This document shows, piece by piece, positions 37,259-51,044 of a stretch of DNA of 64,000 bases (its first letter is position 1; each line of letters starts with the position of its first letter). Both the position numbers and the translations under genes were made by a program. The notes beneath the pieces were generated by a model. The model was not told where the DNA came from, did not search any database, and saw nothing but the letters and a program-made list of their open reading frames with translations. This DNA comes from Hydractinia symbiolongicarpus (taxonomy: Eukaryota; Cnidaria; Hydrozoa; Anthoathecata; Hydractiniidae), in the NCBI RefSeq assembly GCF_029227915.1, contig NC_079881.1, positions 3,224,001 to 3,288,000 of the forward strand. Reading direction: 5' to 3'.

Positions 37259-38378
37259 TTGTAACTCAAACGAACTGACACCGTTAGAAAGACAATGAAA
37301 TGTAGTTATCGAAATGGTCTCTATTTCTTATGCGCGCACTAACGGCTAAGATTGGTCCCGCAGTAAAAAATGACTTACTTATCTAATATTTTTAAATAAA
37401 GGACTACCACAGCGCCCCGCGTAATTGCTGAGTTTCAGCATTCATATCAAATTAAGAAAAATGTTATTTCTTGAAGTCCAATTGTTTCATTTATCACACT
37501 TACAAAGTCAAAGTCCAAAATCAGTTCAATTAAGTCCCACAGTAAATCGTTTCACTGTTGAAAGCGATGCAACCTAGTAATATCAGAAAGTTATCGCTCA
37601 ATACATGCTGGTGCGAATAGGTGACGCAACCGTTGTAACTCAAAAGGATTGATACTGTTAGAAAATTAACGAAATGTAGTTTTTGAAACTGTCTCTATTG
37701 GTTCAGCGCGCCCTAATGGCTGCGATTGGTCCCACATTACAAAATGACTTATTTATATAAATTTTTAAATAAACCGCTAACACAGCGCCCAGTGTAATCG
37801 CTGAGTTCCAGCAATTATGTCAAATTAAGAAGAATGGTATTTCTTGGAGTCCAATCGGCTCACTTATCACATTCATCAGGTCACAGTCCAAAATCAATTC
37901 AACTAAGTCCCACAGTCACTCGTGCCACTGTTAAAAGCGATGCAACCTAGTAATATCAGAAAATTTTCGCTCAATACATTTTGGTACGAATTTGTGACGC
38001 AACCGTTGTAACTCAAAAGAATTGATACTGTTAGAAAGTCAACGAAATGTAGTTTTTGAAAATTTCTCTATTTGTTCAGCGCGCCCTAATGGCTACGATT
38101 GGTCCCACAGGAAAGAATGACTTATTTATTTAAATTTTTAAATACCCCGCTAACACAGCGCCCAGTGTAATCACTGAGTTTCAGCAATCATGTCAAATTA
38201 AGAAGAATGTTTTTTCTTGGAGTCCAATTGGCTCACTTATCACATTAATAGGGTCAAAGTCCACAATCTGTTCAATTAAGTCGCACAGTCAATCGTTTCA
38301 CTGTTAAAAGCGATGCAACCTAGTAATATCAGAAAATTATCGCTAAATACATGTTGGTACGAATATGTGACCCTACCG
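37259..38378 (+). repeat. Tetramer collapsed to three monomers (1120 bp)
   Basis: Monomer 37259-37632 starts as the ttatcgaaatgg type (gcgcgcactaacggc, cgccccgcg) but ends with cccacagtaaatcg and ctcaatacatgctggtgcg, which belong one monomer further on. The switch is around 37490-37540. The rest (37633-38378) equals 36513-37258 apart from point changes, for example cactcgtgccactg near 37918. One monomer was lost in register. Confidence 0.88.
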
Positions 38379-41300
38379 TTGTAACTCAAACGAACTGACA
38401 CCGTTAGAAAGACAATGAAATGTAGTTATCGAAATGGTCTCTATTTCTTATGCGCGCACTAACGGCTAAGATTGGTCCCGCAGTAAAAAATGACTTACTT
38501 ATCTAATATTTTTAAATAAAGGACTACCACAGCGCCCCGCGTAATTGCTGAGTTTCAGCATTCATATCAAATTAAGAAAAATGTTATTTCTTGAAGTCCA
38601 ATTGTTTCATTTATCACACTTACAAAGTCAAAGTCCAAAATCAGTTCAATTAAGTCCCGCAGTAAATCATTTCACTGTTGAAAGCGATGCAACCTAGTAA
38701 TATCAGAAAGTTATCGCTAAATACATGCTGGTACGAATAGGTGACGCAACCGTTGTAACTCAAAAGGATTGATACTGTTAGAAAGTCAACGAAATGTAGT
38801 TTTTGAAACTTTCTCTATTTGTTCAGCGCGCCCTAATGGCTACGATTGGTCCCACAGTACAAAATGACTTATTTATATAAATTTTTAAATAAATTGCTAA
38901 CACAGCGCCAGTGTAATCGCTGAGTTCCAGCAATCATATCAAATTAATAAGAAGGTTTTTTCTTGGAGTCCAATCGGCTCACTGATCACATTTATAAGGT
39001 CAAAGTCCAAAATCAGTTCAATTAAGTCCCACAGTAAATCGTTTCACTGTTGAAAGCGATGCAACCTAGTAATATCAGAAAGTTATCGCTCAATACATGC
39101 TGGTGCGAATAGGTGACGCAACCGTTGTAACTCAAAAGGATTGATACTGTTAGAAAGTTAACGAAATGTAGTTTTTGAAACTGTCTCTATTGGTTCAGCG
39201 CGCCCTAATGGCTACGATTGGTCCCACATTACAAAATGACTTATTTATATAAATTTTTAAATAAACCGCTAACACAGCGCCCAGTGTAATCGCTGAGTTC
39301 CAGCAATTATGTCAAATTAAGAAGAATGGTATTTCTTGGAGTCCAATCGGCTCACTTATCACATTCATCAGGTCACAGTCCAAAATCAATTCAACTAAGT
39401 CCCACAGTCACTCGTTCCACTGTTAAAAGCGATGCAACCTAGTAATATCAGAAAATTATCGCTCAATACATTTTGGTACGAATTTGTGACGCAACCGTTG
39501 TAACTCAAAAGAATTGATACTGTTAGAAAGTCAACGAAATGTAGTTTTTGAAAATTTCTCTATTTGTTCAGCGCGCCCTAATGGCTACGATTGGTCCCAC
39601 AGTACAAAATGACTTATTTATATAAATTTTTAAATAAATCGCTAACACAGCGCCAGTGTAATCGCTGAGATCCAGCAATCATATCAAATTAAGAAGAAGG
39701 TTTTTTCTTGGAGTCCAATCGGCTCACTGATCACATTTATAAGGTCAAAGTCCAAAATCAGTTCAATTAAGTCCCACAGTCAGTCGTTTCACTGTTAAAA
39801 GCTTTGCAACCTAGTAATATCAGAAAATCATCGCTAAATACATGTTGGTACGAATATGTGACGCAACCGTTGTAACTTAAAAGGATTGATACTGTTAAAA
39901 AGTCAACGAGATGTAGTTTTTGAAACTGTCTCTATTTGTTCAGCGCGCCCTAACCGCTACGATTGGTCCCACATTACAAAATGACTTATTTATATAAATT
40001 TTTAAATAAACCGCTAACACAGCGCCAGTGTAATCGCTGAGTTCCAGCAATCATGTCAAATTAAAAAGAATGTTTTTTCTTGGAGTCCAATCGGCTCACT
40101 TATCACATTCATCAGGTCACACTCCAAAATCAATTCAACTAAGTCCCACAGTCACTCGTTCCACTGTTAAAAACGATGCAACCTAGTAATATCGCAAAAA
40201 TATTACTAAATACATGTTTGTACGAACATGTGACGCAAACATTGTAACTCAAAGCGATTGATACTGTTAGAAAGTCATTGAAATGTTGTTTTTGAAATTG
40301 TCTGAAATTTTTCAGCGCGCGATAACGGCTATGATTGGTCCCACAGTACAAAATGACTTATTTATCTAAACTTTTAAATACACCGCTAACACAGCGCCCA
40401 GTGTAATCGCTGAGTTCCAGCAATCATGTCAAATTAAGAAGAATGTTTTTTCTTGGAGTCCAATCGGCTTACTTATCACATTAATAATGACAAAGTCCAA
40501 CATCAGTTTAATTAAGTCCCACAGTCAATCGTTTCACTGTTAAAAGCGATACAACCTAGTAATATCGGAAAAATATCACTATATACATTTTGGTACGAAT
40601 ATGTGACGCAACCATTGTAACTCAAACGGATTGATACTGTTAGAAAGTCAATGAAATGTTGTTTTTGAAACTCTCTTTATTTCTTCAGCGCGCCCTAATA
40701 GCTACGATTGGTCCCACAGTACGAAATGACTTATTTATATAAATTTTTAAATGAAGCGCTACCACAGCGCCTAGTTTTATCGTTGAGTTCCAGCAATCAT
40801 GTCAAATTAGAGGAATGTTATTTCCTGGAGTTCAATTCTCTCAATTATCACATTCAGAAGTTCAAAGTCCAAAATCAGTTCAATTAAGTCCCACAGTCAA
40901 TCGTTTCACTGTTAAAAGCGATGCAACCTAGTAATATCATAAAAATATCGCTGAATACATGTTGGTACGAATATGTGACACAACCGTTGTAACTGAAGCG
41001 GATTGATACCGTTAGAAGATCAATGAAATGCAGTTTTTGAAACTGTCGCAACTTCTTCACTGCGCGATAACGGCTAGCATTGGTCCCACAGGAAAGAATG
41101 ACTTATTTATTTAAATTTTTAAATACCCCGCTAACACAGCGCCCAGTGTAATCACTGAGTTTCAGCAATCATGTCAAATTAAGAAAAATGTTTTTTCTTG
41201 GAGTCCAATTGGCTCACTTATCACATTAATAGGGTCAAAGTCCACAATCTGTTCAATTAAGTCGCACAGTCAATCGTTTCACTGTTAAAAGCGATGCAAC

Positions 41301-43594
41301 CTAGTAATATCAGAAAATTATCGCTAAATACATGTTGGTACGAATATGTGACCCTACCGTTGTAACTCAAACGAACTGACACCGTTAGAAAGACAATGAA
41401 ATGTAGTTATCGAAATGGTCTCTATTTCTTATGCGCGCGCTAACGGCTAAGATTGGTCCCGCAGTAAAATATGACTTACTTATCTAATATTTTTAAATAA
41501 AGGACTACCACAGCGCCCCGCGTAATTGCTGAGTTTCAGCATTCATATCAAATTAAGAAAAATGTTATTTCTTGAAGTCCAATTGTTTCATTTATCACAC
41601 TTACAAAGTCAAAGTCCAAAATCAGTTCAATTAAGTCCCGCAGTAAATCATTTCACTGTTGAAAGCGATGCAACCTAGTAATATCAGAAAGTTATCGCTA
41701 AATACATGCTGGTACGAATAGGTGACGCAACCGTTGTAACTCAAAAGGATTGATACTGTTAGAAAGTCAACGAAATGTAGTTTTTGAAACTTTCTCTATA
41801 TGTTCAGCGCGCCCTAATGGCTACGATTGGTCCCACAGTACAAAATGACTTATTTATATAAATTTTTAAATAAATTGCTAACACAGCGCCAGTGTAATCG
41901 CTGAGTTCCAGCAATCATATCAAATTAATAAAAAGGTTTTTTCTTGGAGTCCAATCGGCTCACTGATCACATTTATAAGGTCAAAGTCCAAAATCAGTTC
42001 AATTAAGTCCCACAGTAAATCGTTTCACTGTTGAAAGCGATGCAACCTAGAAATATCAGAAAGTTATCGCTCAATACATGCTGGTGCGAATAGGTGACGC
42101 AACCGTTGTAGCTCAAAAGGATTGATACTGTTAGAAAGTTAACGAAATGTAGTTTTTGAAACTGTCTCTATTGGTTCAGCGCGCCCTAATGGCTACGATT
42201 GGTCCCACATTACAAAATGACTTATTTATATAAATTTTTAAATAAACCGCTAACACAGCGCCCAGTGTAATCGCTGAGTTCCAGCAATTATGTCAAATTA
42301 AGAAGAATGGTATTTCTTGGAGTCCAATCGGCTCACTTATCACATTCATCAGGTCACAGTCCAAAATCAATTCAACTAAGTCCCACAGTCACTCGTTCCA
42401 CTGTTAAAAGCGATGCAACCTAGTAATATCAAAAAATTATCGCTCAATACATGCTGGTACGAATAGGTGACGCAACCGTTGTAACTCAAAAGGATTGATA
42501 CTGTTAGAAAGTTAACGAAATGTAGTTTTTGAAACTGTCTCTATTGGTTCAGCGCGCCCTAATGGCTACGATTGGTCCCACATTACAAAATGACTTATTT
42601 ATATAAATTTTAAAATAAACCGCTAACACAGCGCCCCGCGTAATTGCTGAGTTTGAGCATTCATATCAAATTAAGAAAAATTTTATTTCCTGAAGTCCAA
42701 TTGTTTCATTTATTACACTTACAAAGTCAAAGTCCAAAATCAGTTCAATTAAGTCCCGCAGTAAATCGTTTCACTGTTGAAAGCGATGCTCCCTAGTAAT
42801 ATCAGAAAGTTATCGCTAAATACATGCTGGTACGAATAGGTGACGCAACCGTTGTAACTCAAAAGGATTGATACTGTTAGAAAGTCAACGAAATGTAGTT
42901 TTTGAAACTTTCTCTATTTGTTCAGCGCGCCCTAATGGCTACGATTGGTCCCACAGTACAAAATGACTTATTTATTTATATTTTTAGATAAATCGCTAAC
43001 ACAGCGCCAGTGTAATCGCTGAGTTCCAGCAATCATATCAAATTAATAAGAAGGTTTTTTCTTGGAGTCCAATCGGCTCACTGATCACATTTATAAGGTC
43101 AAAGTCCAAAATCAGTTCAATTAAGTCCCACAGTAAATCGTTTCACTGTTAAAAGCGATGCAACCTAGTAATATCAGAAAATTATCGCTAAATACATGTT
43201 GGTACGAATATGTGACCCTACCGTTGTAACTCAAACGATTTGTCACCGTTAGAAAGACAATGAAATGTAGTTCTTCAAACTGTCTCTATTTCTTCAGCGC
43301 GCGATAACGGCTAGGATTGGTCCCACAGTAAAAAATGACTTATTTCTCTACATTTTTAAAGAAGCGCTACCACAGCGCCCAGTGTAATCGCTGTGTTCCG
43401 GCAATCATGTCAAATTAGAAGAATGTTATTTCCTGGAGTTCAATTGGCTCACTTATCACATTTATCAGGTCACAGTCCAAAATCAATTCAATCAAGTCCC
43501 ACAGTCAATCGTTCCACTGTTAAAAGCGATGCAACCTAGTAATATCGGAAAAATATTACTAAATACATGTTTGTACGAACATGTGACGCAAACA
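37633..43594 (+). repeat. 16-monomer core, copy C2 (5962 bp)
   Basis: Anchors are 38006, 38379, 38753, 39125, 39498, 39870, 40242, 40615, 40987, 41360, 41734, 42106, 42479, 42852, 43224 and 43595. Offset to C1 is 8946 and to C3 is 7450. Private changes include aaaagctttgcaacc (39797; others have gcgatgc), ctctatatgttcag (near 41795), cctagaaatatcag (near 42046) and ttatttatatttttagata (near 42973). Confidence 0.93.
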
Positions 43595-44710
43595 TTGTAA
43601 CTCAAAGCGATTGATACTGTTAGAAAGTCATTGAAATGTTGTTTTTGAAACTGTCTGTAATTTTTCAGCGTGCGATAACGGCTACGATTGGTCCCACAGT
43701 ACAAAATGACTTATTTATCTAAACTTTTAAATACACCGCTAACACAGCGCCCAGTGTAATCGCTGAGTTCCAGCAATCATGTCAAATTAAGAAGAATGTT
43801 TTTTCTTGGAGTCCAATCGGCTCACTTATCACATTAATAAGGTCAAAGTCCAACATCAGTTTAATTAAGTCCCACAGTCAATCGTTTCACTGTTAAAAGC
43901 GATACAACCTAGTAATATCGGAAAAATATCACTATATACATTTTGGTACGAATTTGTGACGCAACCGTTGTAACTCAAAAGAATTGATACTGTTAGAAAG
44001 TCAACGAAATGTAGTTTTTGAAACTGTCTCTATTTGTTCAGCGCGCCCTAATGGCTACGATTGGTCCCACAGTACAAAATGACTTATTTATATAAATTTT
44101 TAAATAAATCGCTAACACAGCGCCAGTGTAATCGCTGAGTTCCAGCAATCATATCAAACTAAGAAGAAGGTTTTTTGTTGGAGTCCAATCGGCTCACTGA
44201 TCACATTTATAAGGTCAAGTCCAAAATCAGTTCAATTAAGTCCCACAGTCAATCGTTTCACTGTTAAAAGCGATGCAACCTAGTAATATCAGAAAATCAT
44301 CGCTAAATACATGTTGGTACGAATTTGTGACGCAACCGTTGTAACTCAAAAGAATTGATACTGTTAGAAAGTCAACGAAATGTAGTTTTTGAAACTGTCT
44401 CTATTTGTTCAGCGCGCCCTAATGGCTACGATTGGTCCCACAGTACAAAATGACTTTTTTATATAAATTTTTAAATAAATCGCTAACACAGCGCCAGTGT
44501 AATCGCTGAGTTCCAGCAATCATATCAAATTAAGAAGAAGGTTTTTTCTTCGAGTCCAATCGGCTCACTGATCACATTTATAAGGTCAAAGTCCAAAATC
44601 AGTTCAATTAAGTCCCACAGTCAATCGTTTCACTGTTAAAAGCGATGCAACCTAGGAATATCAGAAAATCATCGCTAAATACATGTTGGTACGAATATGT
44701 GACGCAACCG
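43595..44710 (+). repeat. Three-monomer extension shared by C2 and C3
   Basis: Intervals of 373, 371 and 372 match 51045-52160 and 53551-54666. Markers are atcaaactaagaagaagg, ataaggtcaagtccaaaatc (or a close variant), tgactttttta and tttcttcgagtccaatcgg. Core C1 lacks this extension and switches type in monomer 34649-35021. Confidence 0.88.
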
Positions 44711-45082
44711 TTGTAACTTAAAAGGATTGATACTGTTAAAAAGTCAACAAAATGTAGTCTTTGAAACTTTCTCTATTTGTTCAGCGCGCCCTAATGGCTA
44801 CGATTGGTCCCACAGTACAAAATGACTTATTTATATAAATTTTTAAATAAATCGCTAACACAGCGCCAGTGTAATCGCTGAGTTCCAGCAATCATATCAA
44901 ATTAATAAGAAGGTTTTTTCTTGGAGTCCAATCGGCTCACTGATCACATTTATAAGGTCAAAGTCCAAAATCAGTTCAATTAAGTCCCACAGTAAATCGT
45001 TTCACTGTTGAAAGCGATGCAACCTAGTAATATCAGAAAGTTATCGCTCAATACATGCTGGTGCGAATAGGTGACGCAACCG
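44711..45082 (+). repeat. Chimeric monomer joining C2 to C3
   Basis: It starts as the 52161 type (cttaaaaggattgatactg, ttaaaaagtcaac) and continues from about 44750 as the 17875 type (actttctctatttgttcag, ccctaatggctacg, aataagaagg). A private change, tagtctttgaaac, sits at the switch (about 44756). It is the breakpoint that makes the C2-C3 period 20 instead of 24 monomers. Confidence 0.85.
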
Positions 45083-48000
45083 TTGTAACTCAAAAGGATT
45101 GATACTGTTAGAAAGTTAACGAAATGTAGTTTTTGAAACTGTCTCTATTGGTTCAGCGCGCCCTAATGGCTACGATTGGTCCCACATTACAAAATGACTT
45201 ATTTATATAAATTTTTAAATAAACCGCTAACACAGCGCCCAGTGTAATCGCTGAGTTCCAGCAATTATGTCAAATTAAGAAGAATGGTATTTCTTGGAGT
45301 CCAATCGGCTCACTTATCACATTCATCAGGTCACAGTCCAAAATCAATTCAACTAAGTCCCACAGTCACTCGTTCCACTGTTAAAAGCGATGCAACCTAG
45401 TAATATCAGAAAATTATCGCTCAATACATTTTGGTACGAATTTGTGACGCAACCGTTGTAACTCAAAAGAATTGATACTGTTAGAAAGTCAACGAAATGT
45501 AGTTTTTGAAAATTTCTCTATTTGTTCAGCGCGCCCTAATGGCTACGATTGGTCCCACAGGAAAGAATGACTTATTTATTTAAATTTTTAAATACCCCGC
45601 TAATACAGCGCCCAGTGTAATCACTGAGTTTCAGCAATCATGTCAAATTAAGAAGAATGTTTTTTCTTGGAGTCCAATTGGCTCCCTTATCACATTAATA
45701 GGGTCAAAGTCCACAATCTGTTCAATTAAGTCGCACAGTCAATCGTTTCACTGTTAAAAGCAATGCAACCTAGTAATATCAGAAAATTATCGCTAAATAC
45801 ATGTTGGTACGAATATGTGACCCTACCGTTGTAACTCAAACGAACTGACACCGTTAGAAAGACAATGAAATGTAGTTATCGAAATGGTCTCTATTTCTTA
45901 TGCGCGCGCTAACGGCTAAGATTGGTCCCGCAGTAAAAAATGACTTACTTATCTAATATTTTTAAATAAAGGACTACCACAGCGCCCCGCGTAATTGCTG
46001 AGTTTCAGCATTCATATCAAATTAAGAAAAATGTTATTTCTTGAAGTCCAATTGTTTCATTTATCACACTTACAAAGTCAAAGTCCAAAATCAGTTCAAT
46101 TAAGTACCGCAGTAAATCATTTCACTGTTGAAAGCGATGCAACCTAGTAATATCAGAAAGTTATCGCTAAATACATGCTGGTACGAATAGGTGACGCAAC
46201 CGTTGTAACTCAAAAGGATTGATACTGTTAGAAAGTCAACGAAATGTAGTTTTTGAAACTTTCTCTATTTGTTCAGCGCGCCCTAATGGCTACGATTGGT
46301 CCCACAGTACAAAATGACTTATTTATATAAATTTTTAAATAAATCGCTAACACAGCGCCAGTGTAATCGCTGAGTTCCAGCAATCATATCAAATTAATAA
46401 GAAGGTTTTTTCTTGGAGTCCAATCGGCTCACTGATCACATTTATAAGGTCAAAGTCCAAAATCAGTTCAATTAAGTCCCACAGTAAATCGTTTCACTGT
46501 TGAAAGCGATGCAACCTAGTAATATCAGAAAGTTATCGCTCAATACATGCTGGTGCGAATAGGTGACGCAACCGTTGTAACTCAAAAGGATTGATACTGT
46601 TAGAAAGTTAACGAAATTTAGTTTTTGAAACTGTCTCTATTGGTTCAGCGCGCCCTAATGGCTACGATTGGTCCCACATTACAAAATGACTTATTTATAT
46701 AAATTTTTAAATAAACCGCTAACACAGCGCCCAGTGTAATCGCTGAGTTCCAGCAATTATGTCAAATTAAGAAGAATGGTATTTCTTGGAGTCCAATCGG
46801 CTCACTTATCACATTCATCAGGTCACAGTCCAAAATCAATTCAACTAAGTCCCACAGTCACTCGTTCCACTGTTAAAAGCGATGCAACCTAGTAATATCA
46901 GAAAATTATCGCTCAATACATTTTGGTACGAATTTGTGACGCAACCGTTGTAACTCAAAAGAATTGATACTGTTAGAAAGTCAACGAAATGTAGTTTTTG
47001 AAAATTTCTCTATTTGTTCAGCGTGCCCTAATGGCTACGATTGGTCCCACAGTACAAAATGACTTATTTATATAAATTTTTAAATAAATCGCTAACACAG
47101 CGCCAGTGTAATCGCTGAGATCCAGCAATCATATCAAATTAAGAAGAAGGTTTTTTCTTGGAGTCCAATCGGCTCACTGATCACATTTATAAGGTCAAAG
47201 TCCAAAATCAGTTCAATTAAGTCCCACAGTCAGTCGTTTCACTGTTAAAAGCGATGCAACCTAGTAATATCAGAAAATCATCGCTAAATACATGTTGGTA
47301 CGAATATGTGACGCAACCGTTGTAACTTAAAAGGATTGATACTGTTAAAAAGTCAACGAGATGTAGTTTTTGAAACTGTCTCTATTTGTTCAGCGCGCCC
47401 TAACCGCTACGATTGGTCCCACATTACAAAATGACTTATTTATATAAATTTTTAAATAAACCGCTAACACAGCGCCAGTGTAATCGCTGAGTTCCAGCAA
47501 TCATGTCAAATTAAAAAGAATGTTTTTTCTTGGAGTCCAATCGGCTCACTTATCACATTCATCAGGTCACACTCCAAAATCAATTCAACTAAGTCCCACA
47601 GTCACTCGTTCCACTGTTAAAAACGATGCAACCTAGTAATATCGCAAAAATATTACTAAATACATGTTTGTACGAACATGTGACGCAAACATTGTAACTC
47701 AAAGCAATTGATACTGTTAGAAAGTCATTGAAATGTTGTTTTTGAAATTGTCTGAAATTTTTCAGCGCGCGATAACGGCTATGATTGGTCCCACAGTACA
47801 AAATGACTTATTTATCTAAACTTTTAAATACACCGCTAACACAGCGCCCAGTGTAATCGCTGAGTTCCAGCAATCATGTCAAATTAAGAAGAATGTTTTT
47901 TCTTGGAGTCCAATCGGTTCACTTATCACATTAATAAGGACAAAGTCCAACATCAGTTTAATTAAGTCCCACAGTCAATCGTTTCACTGTTAAAAGCGAT

Positions 48001-51000
48001 ACAACCTAGTAATATCGGAAAAATATCACTATATACATTTTGGTACGAATATGTGACGCAACCATTGTAACTCAAACGGATTGATACTGTTAGAAAGTCA
48101 ATGAAATGTTGTTTTTGAAACTCTCTCTATTTCTTCAGCGCGCCCTAATAGCTACGATTGGTCCCACAGTACGAAATGACTTATTTATATAAATTTTTAA
48201 ATGAAGCGCTACCACAGCGCCTAGTTTTATCGTTGAGTTCCAGCAATCATGTCAAATTAGAGGAATGTTATTTCCTGGAGTTCAATTCTCTCAATTATCA
48301 CATTCAGAAGTTCAAAGTCCAAAATCAGTTCAATTAAGTCCCACAGTCAATCGTTTCACTGTTAAAAGCGATGCAACCTAGTAATATCATAAAAATATCG
48401 CTGAATACATGTTGGTACGAATATGTGACACAACCGTTGTAACTGAAGCGGATTGATACCGTTAGAAGATCAATGAAATGCAGTTTTTGAAACTGTCGCA
48501 ACTTCTTCACTGCGCGATAACGGCTAGCATTGGTCCCACAGGAAAGAATGACTTATTTATTTAAATTTTTAAATACCCCGCTAACACAGCGCCCAGTGTA
48601 ATCACTGAGTTTCAGCAATCATGTCAAATTAAGAAGAATGTTTTTTCTTGGAGTCCAATTGGCTCACTTATCACATTAATAGGGTCAAAGTCCACAATCT
48701 GTTCAATTAAGTCGCACAGTCAATCGTTTCACTGTTAAAAGCGATGCAACCTAGTAATATCAGAAAATTATCGCTAAATACATGTTGGTACGAATATGTG
48801 ACCCTACCGTTGTAACTCAAACGAACTGACACCGTTAGAAAGAAAATGAAATGTAGTTATCGAAATGGTCTCTATTTCTTATGCGCGCGCTAACGGCTAA
48901 GATTGGTCCCGCAGTAAAATATGACTTACTTATCTAATATTTTTAAATAAAGGACTACCACAGCGCCCCGCGTAATTGCTGAGTTTCAGCATTCATATCA
49001 AATTAAGAAAAATGTTATTTCTTGAAGTCCAATTGTTTCATTTATCACACTTACAAAGTCAAAGTCCAAAATCAGTTCAATTAAGTCCCGCAGTAAATCA
49101 TTTCACTGTTGAAAGCGATGCAACCTAGTAATATCAGAAAGTTATCGCTAAATACATGCTGGTACGAATAGGTGACGCAACCGTTGTAACTCAAAAGGAT
49201 TGATACTGTTAGAAAGTCAACGAAATGTAGTTTTTGAAACTTTCTCTATTTGTTCAGCGCGCCCTAATGGCTACGATTGGTCCCACAGTACAAAATGACT
49301 TATTTATATAAATTTTTAAATAAATCGCTAACACAGCGCCAGTGTAATCGCTGAGTTCCAGCAATCATATCAAATTAATAAAAAGGTTTTTTCTTGGAGT
49401 CCAATCGGCTCACTGATCACATTTATAAGGTCAAAGTCCAAAATCAGTTCAATTAAGTCCCACAGTAAATCGTTTCACTGTTGAAAGCGATGCAACCTAG
49501 TAATATCAGAAAGTTATCACTCAATACATGCTGGTGCGAATAGGTGACGCAACCGTTGTAACTCAAAAGGATTGATACTGTTAGAAAGTTAACGAAATGT
49601 AGTTTTTGAAACTGTCTCTATTGGTTCAGCGCGCCCTAATGGCTACGATTGGTCCCACATTACAAAATGACTTATTTATATAAATTTTTAAATAAACCGC
49701 TAACACAGCGCCCAGTGTAATCGCTGAGTTCCAGCAATTATGTCAAATTAAGAAGAATGGTATTTCTTGGAGTCCAATCGGCTCACTTATCATATTCATC
49801 AGGTCACAGTCCAAAATCAATTCAACTAAGTCCCACAGTCACTCGTTCCACTGTTAAAAGCGATGCAACCTAGTAATATCAAAAAATTATCGCTCAATAC
49901 ATGCTGGTACGAATAGGTGACGCAACCGTTGTAACTCAAAAGGATTGATACTGTTAGAAAGTTAACGAAATGTAGTTTTTGAAACTGTCTCTATTGGTTC
50001 AGCGCGCCCTAATGGCTACGATTGGTCCCACATTACAAAATGACTTATTTATATAAATTTTAAAATAAACCGCTAACACAGCGCCCCGCGTAATTGCTGA
50101 GTTTCAGCATTCATATCAAATTAAGAAAAATTTTATTTCCTGAAGTCCAATTGTTTCATTTATTACACTTACAAAGTCAAAGTCCAAAATCAGTTCAATT
50201 AAGTCCCGCAGTAAATCGTTTCACTGTTGAAAGCGATGCTCCCTAGTAATATCAGAAAGTTATCGCTAAATACATGCTGGTACGAATAGGTGACGCAACC
50301 GTTGTAACTCAAAAGGATTGATACTGTTAGAAAGTCAACGAAATGTAGTTTTTGAAACTTTCTCTATTTGTTCAGCGCGCCCTAATGGCTACGATTAGTC
50401 CCACAGTACAAAATGACTTATTTATATAAATTTTTAAATAAATCGCTAACACAGCGCCAGTGTAATCGCTGAGTTCCAGCAATCATATCAAATTAATAAG
50501 AAGGTTTTTTCTTGGAGTCCAATCGGCTCACTGATCACATTTATAAGGTCAAAGTCCAAAATCAGTTCAATTAAGTCCCACAGTAAATCGTTTCACTGTT
50601 AAAAGCGATGCAACCTAGTAATATCAGAAAATTATCGCTAAATACATGTTGGTACGAATATGTGACCCTACCGTTGTAACTCAAACGATTTGTCACCGTT
50701 AGAAAGACAATGAAATGTAGTTCTTCAAACTGTCTCTATTTCTTCAGCGCGCGATAACGGCTAGGATTGGTCCCACAGTAAAAAATGACTTATTTCTCTA
50801 CATTTTTAAAGAAGCGCTACCACAGCGCCCAGTGTAATCGCTGTGTTCCGGCAATCATGTCAAATTAGAAGAATGTTATTTCCTGGAGTTCAATTGGCTC
50901 ACTTATCACATTTATCAGGTCACAGTCCAAAATCAATTCAATCAAGTCCCACAGTCAATCGTTCCACTGTTAAAAGCGATGCAACCTAGTAATATCGGAA

Positions 51001-51044
51001 AAATATTACTAAATACATGTTTGTACGAACATGTGACGCAAACA
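45083..51044 (+). repeat. 16-monomer core, copy C3 (5962 bp)
   Basis: Anchors are 45456, 45829, 46203, 46575, 46948, 47320, 47692, 48065, 48437, 48810, 49184, 49556, 49929, 50302, 50674 and 51045. It is collinear with C1 and C2. Its monomer at 45829 has tgcgcgcgct where C1 (29433) and C2 (38379) have tgcgcgcact, so the left part was probably acquired from, or converted by, another unit. Private changes include aaagcaattgatac (near 47701) and gattagtcccacag (near 50394). Confidence 0.92.
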
